64,000 nt of DNA from Crossiella sp. SN42 (GTDB lineage: Bacteria > Actinomycetota > Actinomycetes > Mycobacteriales > Pseudonocardiaceae): positions 1 to 64,000 of the forward strand of contig NZ_JAMHIV010000043.1 of assembly GCF_023897065.1 (NCBI RefSeq), in the 5' to 3' direction. Position numbers and translations under genes: made by a program. Below are positions 49,611-57,655 of the stretch, piece after piece (the first letter of the stretch is position 1; every line of letters starts with the position of its first letter). The notes beneath the pieces were generated by a model that ran no database searches, had not been told where the DNA came from, and saw only the letters and a program-made list of their open reading frames with translations.

Positions 49611-51079
49611 TCCAGGGCTCCTTCGTGTGCGGGGAAGGCGGCCTTGAGTTGCTCGGCGGTCAGGCTTTCCCGGAACGGCAGGTCGGTGATCTTCGGTTGA
49701 CCCCAGCCCTGCAGGTTGTGCACGGTGGCCAGTGCGCGCAGCGCCAGACTGGGATCGCGGAGCAGCTTGCCCGCGAACACCGCGGCGGCGATCTCGTTCG
49801 GCTGCTGCCCCATGACCCTCCGGGTGACGGCCTCCCGCGCGGAGCGGGTGCCCCAGGTGTGGCGTGCGGCCAGCACATGGTCCTGGTTGAGGATGGCGAC
49901 CGCCTGTACCGTCAACTGCGCGAACTGATCGATCTCGCTCAGCGCGGCGCCCCGCTCGGCGGCGGTCACCACGCCTTCGCCGATCAGGTGGTCCAGCATC
50001 GCGGTGCCGGCCTGGACGGCGTCGGCTTGTAGCGCCGCGACGTCGGGCTGTCCGAACGGGACGGCTGTCCAGCGCGACATCCACTTCTCGCTGATGTCCG
50101 CGCTGGGCCGGTTGGTGGTCACCGCGACCAGCGCGCCCGGATGGATCGGCACGTCGATCGCACCGTTCTCGATGGGGTAGTACGCGCGCAGCCGGGTGGC
50201 CGAGGGGTTCAGCAGCGGTTCGAGTGCGTCGAGCACCTCCAGGCGGTCCATCCAGTGGTGCAGGTCGACGAACTCGACCACGCAGGGCCCCTGGATCGCC
50301 TTGACCAGCAGGCTGTGCTCCAGCTTGGTCGCGCCGCCGGTCAGACCGACGCGGAACAGCTCGGCCTGCTCTGGGCTGTTGATGGTCAGGTAGGGCACCT
50401 TGCGGATGGCCGCGATCCGCGCCAGGCTGGCTGACTTCGCGGTCCCGGGCGGTCCGGCGAGTAGGAACACCGAGCGGCCGAACCGGCTGAGGTTGGCGAT
50501 CTGCGCGCAGGCTCGGTCGTTGGTCACCGCCCCGGCCAGGCTGGCCAGGTCCGGCACGAGCCCGGCCAGTTCAGGTGCCAGCTGCTCGGTGACTTCCTGG
50601 AAGGGCAGGCTGAACGTACTCAGGACTGGGCTGGCCTCTTCCCAGGTTTCCTTGTCAACGGAGAAGAATCGCCGGGCCCCGCCACTCGAGCTGGGAAGTT
50701 CCCCCGCGGGCACCAGGTCATCGTCCGGCAGCCCCGCTGTCACTCTGAGCGTGGCGCCCGCCGCGCCGGCCAGCTTCGCGCCGGCCTCGAGGACGGCCCG
50801 GTGGTGCTGGCATGGCCTCTGCTGGCACTCCGCGCAGTAGGTGCTGCCGCCGACGGGCTGCGCGACCTCAATGATCTTGACGGTGTGGAACCCGGCCGCC
50901 CGCGTCACCTCGATGCAGACCTTGGTGAGCTGCGCCGAGATGTTGTCCTGCACGAACTGTCCGTGCAGCGTGATGAGCAGGCTGTTGTCGCCTTCCAGGA
51001 CGTCGGCGTAGAGCTCGTCCATGCTCTGCCAGAGCACGCGGGCCGCGGTCAGTCGCTTGTTCAGTGTTTGTCCAGCCAT
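49607..51079 (-). CDS. MoxR/CobS-like AAA+ ATPase
   Basis: This encodes 490 aa from ATG 51079 (GGGAAG upstream). The first ~190 residues are unique and contain a possible zinc knuckle 'YCAECQQRPCQHH' (Cys82, 85, 90; His92, 93). The AAA+ core follows: Walker A 'GPPGTAKS' (209-216), a Walker B-like 'VVEFVDLHHW' with Asp272 but Leu where the catalytic Glu normally sits, sensor 1 Asn323 in 'AVTTNRPSA', and Arg finger in 'KWMSRWTAV'. It resembles MoxR/CobS proteins and is coupled to the VWA gene. ATP turnover may be slow or need another residue. Confidence 0.82.
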   Translation of the reverse strand: MAGQTLNKRLTAARVLWQSMDELYADVLEGDNSLLITLHGQFVQDNISAQLTKVCIEVTRAAGFHTVKIIEVAQPVGGSTYCAECQQRPCQHHRAVLEAGAKLAGAAGATLRVTAGLPDDDLVPAGELPSSSGGARRFFSVDKETWEEASPVLSTFSLPFQEVTEQLAPELAGLVPDLASLAGAVTNDRACAQIANLSRFGRSVFLLAGPPGTAKSASLARIAAIRKVPYLTINSPEQAELFRVGLTGGATKLEHSLLVKAIQGPCVVEFVDLHHWMDRLEVLDALEPLLNPSATRLRAYYPIENGAIDVPIHPGALVAVTTNRPSADISEKWMSRWTAVPFGQPDVAALQADAVQAGTAMLDHLIGEGVVTAAERGAALSEIDQFAQLTVQAVAILNQDHVLAARHTWGTRSAREAVTRRVMGQQPNEIAAAVFAGKLLRDPSLALRALATVHNLQGWGQPKITDLPFRESLTAEQLKAAFPAHEGALE

Positions 51080-51232
51080 GTTCTTCCCTGGCACGCCAGA
51101 CACCCCGAGGGTCGCCAGGGAGTTGCCACCACCTTCGGCATGAGCGGTGGGCGCCCCCTGGCGAGAGGCGTGATCGGGATGCGCTGTGGAGCTGTCAACG
51201 TGCGTGCCCGCGATCGACCGCGGGCCCAGCGT

Positions 51233-51243
51233 CAGGTAACGCG
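51233..51243 (-). promoter_or_regulatory. island motif copy 2 (CAGGTAACGCG on plus)
   Basis: CAGGTAACGCG is the exact reverse complement of the copy at 54315-54325. It lies in the gap between the divergent ATPase gene (starts 51079) and the 201-aa gene (starts 51295), 51 bases before the latter. Confidence 0.5.
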
Positions 51244-51294
51244 AACGGCCGGCGACGGCCGCACTGGGCGTGTTGGCGCCGACTGTTGCTGGAT

Positions 51295-51900
51295 ATGAGA
51301 TGGAAACGGCCTGCATCGCAGGACCCACAGCGGCAACTGCTCGACTACCTCGGCCGGCTGGACGCCTCGTGGCGGGACCGGGTCAGCGCCGTGATCCGGC
51401 CGACGCTGCCCGGGGCCGTGGTCACCGGCTACTGGCTGCGCACCACCACGGTGACGGACGAGGACGCCGGCGAGGCCGGAGCGCTGGACCTGATCGTGGC
51501 CACCGAGCGGGTGCTGGCCTACCTGCAGTTCCTGGCCCTGCCAGGCGTCCAGCGGTGGCGACTGGTCGACCGCACCCAGACCTGGGCGTTGTGCGAACTG
51601 GCTTCGGTGGCCACCGAAACCCTGCCGGCGGCGCCGGGCGGCCAGGACGGGCTGTGCTTGCAGATCGCCCCGCCTGGTGCGACCAGCGAGGTCAAGCTGA
51701 CCCGCGTGCGGCGGCAGCCGGAGGGGGAAGCACTGGCACTGGCGACACTGCTGGGCACGGTGCGGCCGGAGGTGCTGCGGATCGTGGTCGAGGCCACGAC
51801 CGCCGAGGCCACCGAGGAGGAGAACCAGCGGCAGCGCCTGGAGCTGGACCGGCTCCGCGGCTTGGCCGAGGCCGTCCACCGCGGCCTCGCGTTCGGATGA
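51295..51900 (+). CDS. hypothetical island protein, 201 aa
   Basis: This starts at ATG 51295 and diverges from the AAA+ gene. The fold looks mixed: 'VVTGYWLRTTTVTDEDAGEA' and 'LIVATERVLAYLQFLALPG' early, then 'WALCELASVATETLP', and a helical, Glu/Arg-rich C-terminus ('EEENQRQRLELDRLRGLAEA') that could form a coiled coil. There is no signal peptide or known motif. Its start region shares the island motif, so it may be co-regulated with the ATPase and VWA genes. I do not recognise the family. Confidence 0.65.
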   Translation: MRWKRPASQDPQRQLLDYLGRLDASWRDRVSAVIRPTLPGAVVTGYWLRTTTVTDEDAGEAGALDLIVATERVLAYLQFLALPGVQRWRLVDRTQTWALCELASVATETLPAAPGGQDGLCLQIAPPGATSEVKLTRVRRQPEGEALALATLLGTVRPEVLRIVVEATTAEATEEENQRQRLELDRLRGLAEAVHRGLAFG

Positions 51901-51921
51901 ACGATTCGTTCCCGCTGTGCC

Positions 51922-52395
51922 TCAGCCCGAGGTGGAGCCCCAGAGTGGGTTCGTGATCAGTTGATCTGGCCGGTGGTGGGCGGCACGGCCGGTGCCGTCG
52001 GCGGCCAGGCCCAGCTCCGTCAGCGCCGCGTCGACCTGGTCAGCCAGGTCGGCTCGCTGGGAGTCGGCCAGCGTGTATACGAGGTCGATCAGCTGGATGA
52101 CTTGGCCGGTCCACTCCGCGCGGAACGCGGGCCTGGCGCCGGCCGAGCTGTGCGTCCGGCCGCTGGCGTGCCGGTCGTCCAGCGCGCGCTGAACCTGGTG
52201 CAGCGACAGCTCGTTGCGGATCGCGGCCGGCAGGTGCACGCGGCTCTGGTCTTGCCAAGGCAGGACCAGGTCGGTGAGCTGGTTCTCGATCCGCTCGATC
52301 TCCGCGGCGGTCAGGTCGAATCCGGTGGCCAGGTGGTGCACCAGGACGGTGACCAGGGCCTCGCGGACTGCGGCTGGACTGTGAGCGGCGGACAC
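51922..52395 (-). CDS. hypothetical island protein, 157 aa
   Basis: This starts at GTG 52395 behind GAGGAAC. A weaker TTG start at 52419 is in frame. It is a helical, acidic-rich protein: 'VREALVTVLVHHLATGFDLT', 'IERIENQLTDLVLPW', 'WTGQVIQLIDLVYTLADS'. No catalytic motif is visible. It is convergent with the 201-aa gene (21 bases) and 132 bases downstream of the helicase-like gene in the same direction, so it may share its transcript. The family is not recognised. Confidence 0.6.
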   Translation of the reverse strand: MSAAHSPAAVREALVTVLVHHLATGFDLTAAEIERIENQLTDLVLPWQDQSRVHLPAAIRNELSLHQVQRALDDRHASGRTHSSAGARPAFRAEWTGQVIQLIDLVYTLADSQRADLADQVDAALTELGLAADGTGRAAHHRPDQLITNPLWGSTSG

Positions 52396-52527
52396 CGGGG
52401 TTCCTCGCGTTCGCGTCAACGGGACGACCGCCAGGGTAGCGCCGCGAACCTGGGAAGGGAGGGCTCGCCACCCGCACGACCTGGGGAATGCTGGTCGGCG
52501 GGTGGCGAACCCGGTGCCGTTGAACGG

Positions 52528-54210
52528 CTACCGCGGTGAGGCCTGACCCGTGCCGGTGGCTCCCGGCGGGGCCCAGCCTTTCCGGGCTGGATCGGCGCGC
52601 ACCCACCGCTCGTGGCTGACCCCGGACGCCCCATCCGCCTGCGGGCTGAGCGGAGGCGCCACCACGTACGGCGGGCGCGCCCAGAGCAACTGCTGCTCGG
52701 TGGGCTCCACGGCGACCGGGCTGGTCCGTTGTGGACTGAGTCGGTCAGGTTCGGCTTTCTCGGCCAGGGTGCCGGGCAGGGAATCGCCGAGCAGCTCGAA
52801 GATCCCGCCCGCGTAGCGCAACGGGAACTCGCAGCTGGCCACCGAACGACCGGAGACCCGCAACACGGCCTCCTCGGGTGGGTGAACCCGGCCGTCGGGG
52901 TCCCTGGCCAGCATCAGGTACACCGATGCCGTCTCGAACAGCGCGCGGGCGCCGTTGATCTCCGTCGGCGCAGGCGGATCCAACGGCGGGCGATGGGTCT
53001 TGCCGGTCCGGCTGTCCACGGTGACCTTCGGCGGCGGTTCCCGGCGAGCGTTGACCTGCTCGCACACCAGGACCGTGCAGTGCTGCCCGGTCAGCTCGGC
53101 GAAGCGGGCAGGGTCCAAGCCCACCCAGCCGGGGTCGAAGACCCGCAGCGAGGTGTCCACCCCGCGGACGAACTCTTCGCAGACGCTGAAGTCGCTGCCG
53201 GTGGCCAGCATCGAGGTCAGGTAGTCGACCACGATCCCGGCGAACCAGCAGTCCGCCACCGCCAGTTCGTGCTGCCGGGCCCACCGTAGGTTGGCCGCGG
53301 CGAAGCGGCGCAGCTCGGTCTTTACCGCTCGCAACCGGGCCTGCGGATCGCTGCCGACGCGCGCGAAGAACTCCTTGCCGAACAACAGCATCCGCGGCCG
53401 GCCAGCCGGAGTCGGCTCGAACAGCAGCCGTCCGTCCGGGCAGTAGCCCTGGAGCAGCAGCACGATCTCGGCCCGGGTCAGCTCGGTGCAGAAGAACACG
53501 ACCTGCGTCTCCGGAAACACGTGCGCAGCCGAGGTCGCCACTTGGATGGCCCACCAAGCCGCCAGCCGGGTCTTGCCGACCTTGGTCTTGGCGCCGAGCA
53601 GCACTAGCTCGGCGAGCCAGTCGGTGCGGTGGTGCAGCAGTGCGTCCAGACGTGGGTGCACCGCGATGCCGCGGCCGGTGGCGTGGGTGACCAGCTCGGC
53701 GGTGAGCCGGTCGGCGGTGTGTTCGGCGTAGGGATCGGTGTCCTCCCAGCGCTCACCGCTGGTGCGGACCAGTTCTCGCAACTCCGCGGCGACCTCCGCT
53801 GCCTGCTCGTGCGCGCCGGAGAGGTAGTGGTGGCGAGCGGTGGCGAACAGGTTGTCGACCTGGCGGTGCCGCCAGCGCCGGTTCACCGCCGCGGCCACCA
53901 TCTCCACCTCCTCCGGCACCACCGGCAACTGAGGGTGTGGTTGGTTGGCTTCGCGGTCCCACCAGGCCAGGGCACGGTCCAGCGGGACGTGCAGTTCGGG
54001 GTCGAGGTTGTAGCGGATCCCGAGCCCGGCGAGCTGCGGGTGGGTGTCGCGGATCGTGCGGAGCCGGTCGAACAGCTGCCCGAGTTCGCGATCGACGAAC
54101 TCCTCGGTGCCACTGCCCACCAGCGTTGTGCGGCCCGCGGCCAGTGTCGGCTCGCGCACCAGGCAGGCAACCAGCGCCGACTCGTCGTGCAGCGCGTTGA
54201 GATCGTCCAC
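52528..54210 (-). CDS. DnaB/RepA-like hexameric helicase or RecA-fold ATPase
   Basis: This encodes 560 aa from GTG 54210, five bases after GGAGGAG. The N-terminal 110 residues resemble the DnaB N-terminal bundle ('ESALVACLVREPTLAAG', 'DRELGQLFDRLRTIRD'). A RecA-like domain follows: Walker A 'LGAKTKVGKTRLA' (205-217), 'TQVVFFCTELTRAEIV' and Walker B-like 'AGIVVDYLTSM'. A conserved 'INGARALFETASVYLMLARD' is like DnaB/RepA motif 4. The C-terminus is Pro-rich. It could load at an origin or move single-stranded DNA for the element, or be an effector ATPase. The final Pro-rich 60 residues match nothing I know. Confidence 0.72.
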   Translation of the reverse strand: MDDLNALHDESALVACLVREPTLAAGRTTLVGSGTEEFVDRELGQLFDRLRTIRDTHPQLAGLGIRYNLDPELHVPLDRALAWWDREANQPHPQLPVVPEEVEMVAAAVNRRWRHRQVDNLFATARHHYLSGAHEQAAEVAAELRELVRTSGERWEDTDPYAEHTADRLTAELVTHATGRGIAVHPRLDALLHHRTDWLAELVLLGAKTKVGKTRLAAWWAIQVATSAAHVFPETQVVFFCTELTRAEIVLLLQGYCPDGRLLFEPTPAGRPRMLLFGKEFFARVGSDPQARLRAVKTELRRFAAANLRWARQHELAVADCWFAGIVVDYLTSMLATGSDFSVCEEFVRGVDTSLRVFDPGWVGLDPARFAELTGQHCTVLVCEQVNARREPPPKVTVDSRTGKTHRPPLDPPAPTEINGARALFETASVYLMLARDPDGRVHPPEEAVLRVSGRSVASCEFPLRYAGGIFELLGDSLPGTLAEKAEPDRLSPQRTSPVAVEPTEQQLLWARPPYVVAPPLSPQADGASGVSHERWVRADPARKGWAPPGATGTGQASPR

Positions 54211-54268
54211 ACCAACTCCTCCAAGGCGACAGGCGAGCGGAACTGCTGAGCCGGGGCTCACCCGTGTC

Positions 54269-54325
54269 CTGGTAACGCGGCAGACGGCTGCCTGGCTGGC
54301 CACCGGGACGAGTGCGCGTTACCTG
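54269..54325. promoter_or_regulatory. island motif copies 3 and 4, inverted pair
   Basis: CTGGTAACGCG (54269-54279) and CGCGTTACCTG (54315-54325) face each other between the divergent helicase-like (54210) and 198-aa (54361) genes. The GGTAACGCG / CGCGTTACC arms are perfectly complementary over nine bases, 35 bases apart. Each copy faces one gene, which suggests a shared regulator or promoter element. Confidence 0.55.
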
Positions 54326-54360
54326 CCGTCGCGTCCGAGCAATGAGAGGAGAACCTGGCG

Positions 54361-54957
54361 ATGATGGGCGATCTCGCGTCCTGGGCCCACCCAGGAACGA
54401 TCATCGGCGACAGCAGGTCGCACGGGAACTACTGGCTCGACCGAACTCCGCCTGAACATTGCTGCTGGATCGGCTGCAATCCGGTGCACGGCACCTTCCA
54501 CTTCGGTGCTCGCTGGTTCACACCGGTCGACGGCATTCCCGAGCTCCACATGGTGGCCAACCGCCACCACGGTCTCTTTGTCCTGCAAGGGCTGCCGTAC
54601 CTGCGGGCTGGACAACCCGTTGCGGTGGCGGACATCGAGCGGATGGAGAAGCACCTGGCCGCGCTGGCACGCAACCCGGAAGCACGAGTGGATCCCATGG
54701 ACAGCAGGCGCTTGCCGTTGCTGGACATCCTCTTCCGCGCGCAGTCCGGCGGCGTCCACTCCTGGATCAGCGTCCGCGACGGTGACCTGTCCAGCCCGGC
54801 ACGCGACAAGGTCGATGGCCTGGACCGCTTGCGCTGCCGACTGGCCAGTGCGGAACAGCTGGCCTTCTGGGCACATTCCGACGGAGTCGACTGGGGAAGG
54901 CCAGCGGCTCATGTTCCTGTACCGCACCAACTCTCGACATCCGGGAGCATCCGATGA
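54361..54957 (+). CDS. hypothetical island protein, 198 aa
   Basis: This starts at ATG 54361 with AGAGGAGAA upstream. It is rich in His, Trp, Cys and Gly near the N-terminus: 'HPGTIIGDSRSHGNYWLDRT', 'HCCWIGCNPVHGTFHFGA' and 'MVANRHHGLFVLQGLPYLR'. Clustered His and Cys could bind metal. The C-terminal part is helical ('VADIERMEKHLAALARN'). It is divergent from the helicase-like gene and coupled to the 647-aa gene by ATGA overlap. The family is not recognised. A metal-dependent role is only a guess. Confidence 0.65.
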   Translation: MMGDLASWAHPGTIIGDSRSHGNYWLDRTPPEHCCWIGCNPVHGTFHFGARWFTPVDGIPELHMVANRHHGLFVLQGLPYLRAGQPVAVADIERMEKHLAALARNPEARVDPMDSRRLPLLDILFRAQSGGVHSWISVRDGDLSSPARDKVDGLDRLRCRLASAEQLAFWAHSDGVDWGRPAAHVPVPHQLSTSGSIR

Positions 54958-56897
54958 CAGCGAAGTCCACTGTGGATTCTCAAGAGCTGGACCTGTTCGG
55001 CAACGTGGTGGAGCAGGCCAGGGAACTCTGCCACGATCTCGACGGCGAGCAGGTCTCGATCCGGGTGCACCGGACTGACTTGTCGCAGTGCCTACAGGAG
55101 GACATCGAGCAGCTGGCCGACCTGGAAGCGGTGCTCGTCGGGCTGAGCCAGCAGACCGTGCCGCGATCGGCAGCCGCGAACCGCCGGCCGCACCTGCTCG
55201 CGACCAGGAATCTGCTCACGGAGGTGGCCAACACCACCGCCGTGCTGCACCGCCTGTTGACCGCACTGCACCAGCGACCTGACCACACCGAGTTCCTCGC
55301 GGCCACCGCGGTGGCTCACCTGGTGCTGCACGGCCGGCTCGGCTCCGCAGCCACGGATTCGCACTCCTTCAGCGGCCCGCCGTTGAAGGAGCCGTTGCCG
55401 GTCCGCTTCGCCGCGTTGACCACGCTCAAGGAGTCCGGGACGAACGTGGCGGCGGTCTTCTGGGGCCGCACCACCAAGGCCCGGTCTGTGTTCCTGGACG
55501 ATCTCCGGCTGCTCCGTGAATGGGTCTCTGCGGTGCCTGAACTGCGCGCACCGGACCGACTGCTGCCCGGCGGCACGACCACCAAGGTGGCTCGACCGGC
55601 CACGCCCCGGCTGGCCGGGCAGGTGGCGCCCGTGTGCGACTACGAGACGCTGAGCGAACCGCAACTCACCGAGGTGCACCGCTGCCTGCGCAGCGGTCAG
55701 GGGCCGCAACAGGCCGCACACCAGGCGCGGACCGCGGACCGGCGGCTGCGCTCGCAGGAAGTGGTGGTGTCGGCTGCTCGGTTCGGTATCTGGGCCCAGC
55801 AGTCGCTGCTGGCCGGCGTTCTCGATCCGTGGATCACCGAAGCCCTCGGCCTGGATCGCGGGCAACGTCCCAGGCCGGGCGAGCTGCTGCGCCTGGTGCG
55901 CCGCCGGGTCGCCAGCGGCGCCGAACACGCGAACCTCGGCGAGACGGAGGAGGACGACAGGGTGTACATCGCCTCCAGCTGGTTCGACCCGTCCTGGCAG
56001 GGGAACGAGGACCCGGTGCGGGTCTTCGCCACGCTCTACACCCCGGCCGTTGGGGCCTGGTACCAGATTGTGCGCGGAGACGTGCACGACCTGCTTGGCC
56101 TGACCCCGATGCGACAGGCGCACTACGCCGCGCTGATCGCCCACGTCACCGCGGGCGGGAAGCTCTCGGACTACGCCGCCTTGCAAGGCAGGCGGTACCG
56201 GGATGTCCTAGCCGCTTGGGACCTCCTGGTCGGCCATGCCAGCTTTGCCCGGTTCGCCGCGGAGCGTGTCCGCGTTGCCCTGGCGAACCTGCCCCGGCTG
56301 GCCACCGAGGACACGGTCGAGGCCATCCTGGCGAAGGCAGGAGCCATCCACGCCCAGTGCCAGGACTTCAGCGTGGACTCGGGCGAGTTGTCCGTGGCCC
56401 TGACCGGGTTCACCGAGGCTTCCCGCACCGGGAACTCGGCCGCGCTCGAGACCGCCTACCGCTTGCTCCGCGACCGCGTCCACCGGTCGTGGACCCGGCT
56501 GTTGCGGTTGTGCGCGCCGCTGGACCTGGCCATGTGGACTCAGGCGGACATCGCCGAGTTCTACGCCCGCAAACCGGAACTGGCCGGCATCGGGCAGGAC
56601 AGCGCGACCGCGCGGGCCCGCTGCATCGCCACCATCCGCGGCGAGGTGACCCGGCTCTTGGCAGACCGTCCGCCAGGAGCGCCCGGTACCGAGCTGGAAC
56701 TGCTCACCGAACTCCACCGTGCGCTGGCCGAGGCCATGCGGGCCGACCGCCCGCCGTGCCTGCCGCGGCACTGGCAGCTCGATCTGGAGCCTGGTGGAGT
56801 TCACCACGAGGTTTGGCTGACCTTCCGGGAATGGCCCGACATCGTGACGGTGGTGACCACAGCGAAACAACTGGCGAGCGAGACCAGGTCGGTCTGA
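54954..56897 (+). CDS. hypothetical island protein, 647 aa
   Basis: This starts at ATG 54954, overlapping the previous stop. It is a large, mainly helical soluble protein with a coiled-coil-like start ('DIEQLADLEAVLVGLSQQ'), a Trp-containing central part ('VYIASSWFDPSWQGNED', 'GAWYQIVRGDVHDLLGL') and a helical C-terminus ending in a beta segment ('WQLDLEPGGVHHEVWL'). No nuclease, protease, transferase or DNA-binding motif is evident. The hairpin at 56920-56948 ends the transcript. It may be the effector or a structural part of the island's system. Confidence 0.65.
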   Translation: MTAKSTVDSQELDLFGNVVEQARELCHDLDGEQVSIRVHRTDLSQCLQEDIEQLADLEAVLVGLSQQTVPRSAAANRRPHLLATRNLLTEVANTTAVLHRLLTALHQRPDHTEFLAATAVAHLVLHGRLGSAATDSHSFSGPPLKEPLPVRFAALTTLKESGTNVAAVFWGRTTKARSVFLDDLRLLREWVSAVPELRAPDRLLPGGTTTKVARPATPRLAGQVAPVCDYETLSEPQLTEVHRCLRSGQGPQQAAHQARTADRRLRSQEVVVSAARFGIWAQQSLLAGVLDPWITEALGLDRGQRPRPGELLRLVRRRVASGAEHANLGETEEDDRVYIASSWFDPSWQGNEDPVRVFATLYTPAVGAWYQIVRGDVHDLLGLTPMRQAHYAALIAHVTAGGKLSDYAALQGRRYRDVLAAWDLLVGHASFARFAAERVRVALANLPRLATEDTVEAILAKAGAIHAQCQDFSVDSGELSVALTGFTEASRTGNSAALETAYRLLRDRVHRSWTRLLRLCAPLDLAMWTQADIAEFYARKPELAGIGQDSATARARCIATIRGEVTRLLADRPPGAPGTELELLTELHRALAEAMRADRPPCLPRHWQLDLEPGGVHHEVWLTFREWPDIVTVVTTAKQLASETRSV

Positions 56898-56919
56898 GAC
56901 TTGGTCATCTTCTCGTTGA

Positions 56920-56948
56920 AGGGAGCCGCGAGAACCGCGGCTCCCTTC
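56920..56948 (+). terminator. hairpin terminator after 647-aa gene
   Basis: AAGGGAGCCGCG (56920-56931) and CGCGGCTCCCTT (56937-56948) are perfect 12-base arms around AGAAC. It begins 23 bases after the stop of the last intact island gene. Confidence 0.8.
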
Positions 56949-57172
56949 CCATTGCACGCCGATGTTCACCGCCTCTAGTTTTCTGAGGCCTGCATGGTGT
57001 GGCGTTCGGCCGCGGCGAGCGGTGGGACTGCCGGTGCGATCGCGCGGGGCGGACTTCTGGCCGTGGTGAAGATCTCGATCTGGCATTCGCACGCTGATTG
57101 CTGGCGACATGGGTGTTGGCCAAGCGGTCCCGAATCCGGTAACCGAGCTGTGGCGCCGGATCCGACGACCCG

Positions 57173-57509
57173 CTTCTCCGCAACCGCGAAGGCAGACCCA
57201 TCACCATCCGCCGCTACGCCCACCCCTGGAACCGGAGCGGCAAACGCCTGCCCTGGGTTGAGACCCAGCAACCATCCACACAGTGGTTGCGCCACGACAC
57301 CGTGACGTGGGTGAAGCGCAACATCGACTCAGGCATCGACCGCGCCTTGACCGGCCCCACCGACCAGAGCAGCGACGTGGGGGCCACCATGACCTACGTC
57401 CGGGGACCTCCAGGAGATCGCCAAGGCGCTCGCCATGCTTATGGGAGAACCCCTTGGCGTAGGTGCGGGCATCATCTGTAGGCCAGATAGCAGTGGTAGT
57501 AGCCGGTGA
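57173..57509 (+). pseudogene. C-terminal relic of a second tyrosine integrase
   Basis: A frame without a start reads 'LLRNREGRPITIRRYAHPW', 'WVETQQPSTQWLRHDTVTW' and 'SDVGATMTYVR'. After a frameshift at about 57404 it continues 'DLQEIAKALAMLMGEPLG'. This is the end of an actinomycete tyrosine recombinase: Arg in 'WLRHDT', Tyr in 'TYVR', and the family's closing 'DLQE.A.AL..LTGEP' helix. The catalytic His of the usual GHTD is Pro here ('GPTD'). Frameshift, lost His and missing N-terminus make it dead. It marks the right side of the island or an older insertion. Confidence 0.75.
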
Positions 57510-57655
57510 GAGGCCCAGTTGAACTCCGCGTACCGGGCGACTCGTCTGGCCCAGTGAGCACTCGATTTCCGGCCCCCTTCAGGTGGTGTTCCCGAGCCAT
57601 GGACTCCGGTGAAACCACCGCCCAGGAACAGTTCACGCAGTCCCCTTACCCGCCC

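Noticed and set aside
44874-57509. The island considered as a prophage
   Set aside because: No capsid, portal, terminase, tail or lysis gene was found. Only the helicase-like and MoxR/VWA-like genes resemble phage genes, which is not enough.
46390-57509. Direct repeats searched by eye for attL/attR of the island
   Set aside because: Only short shared strings such as CTGAGGC were seen at both ends, which is within chance. A computed repeat search is needed.
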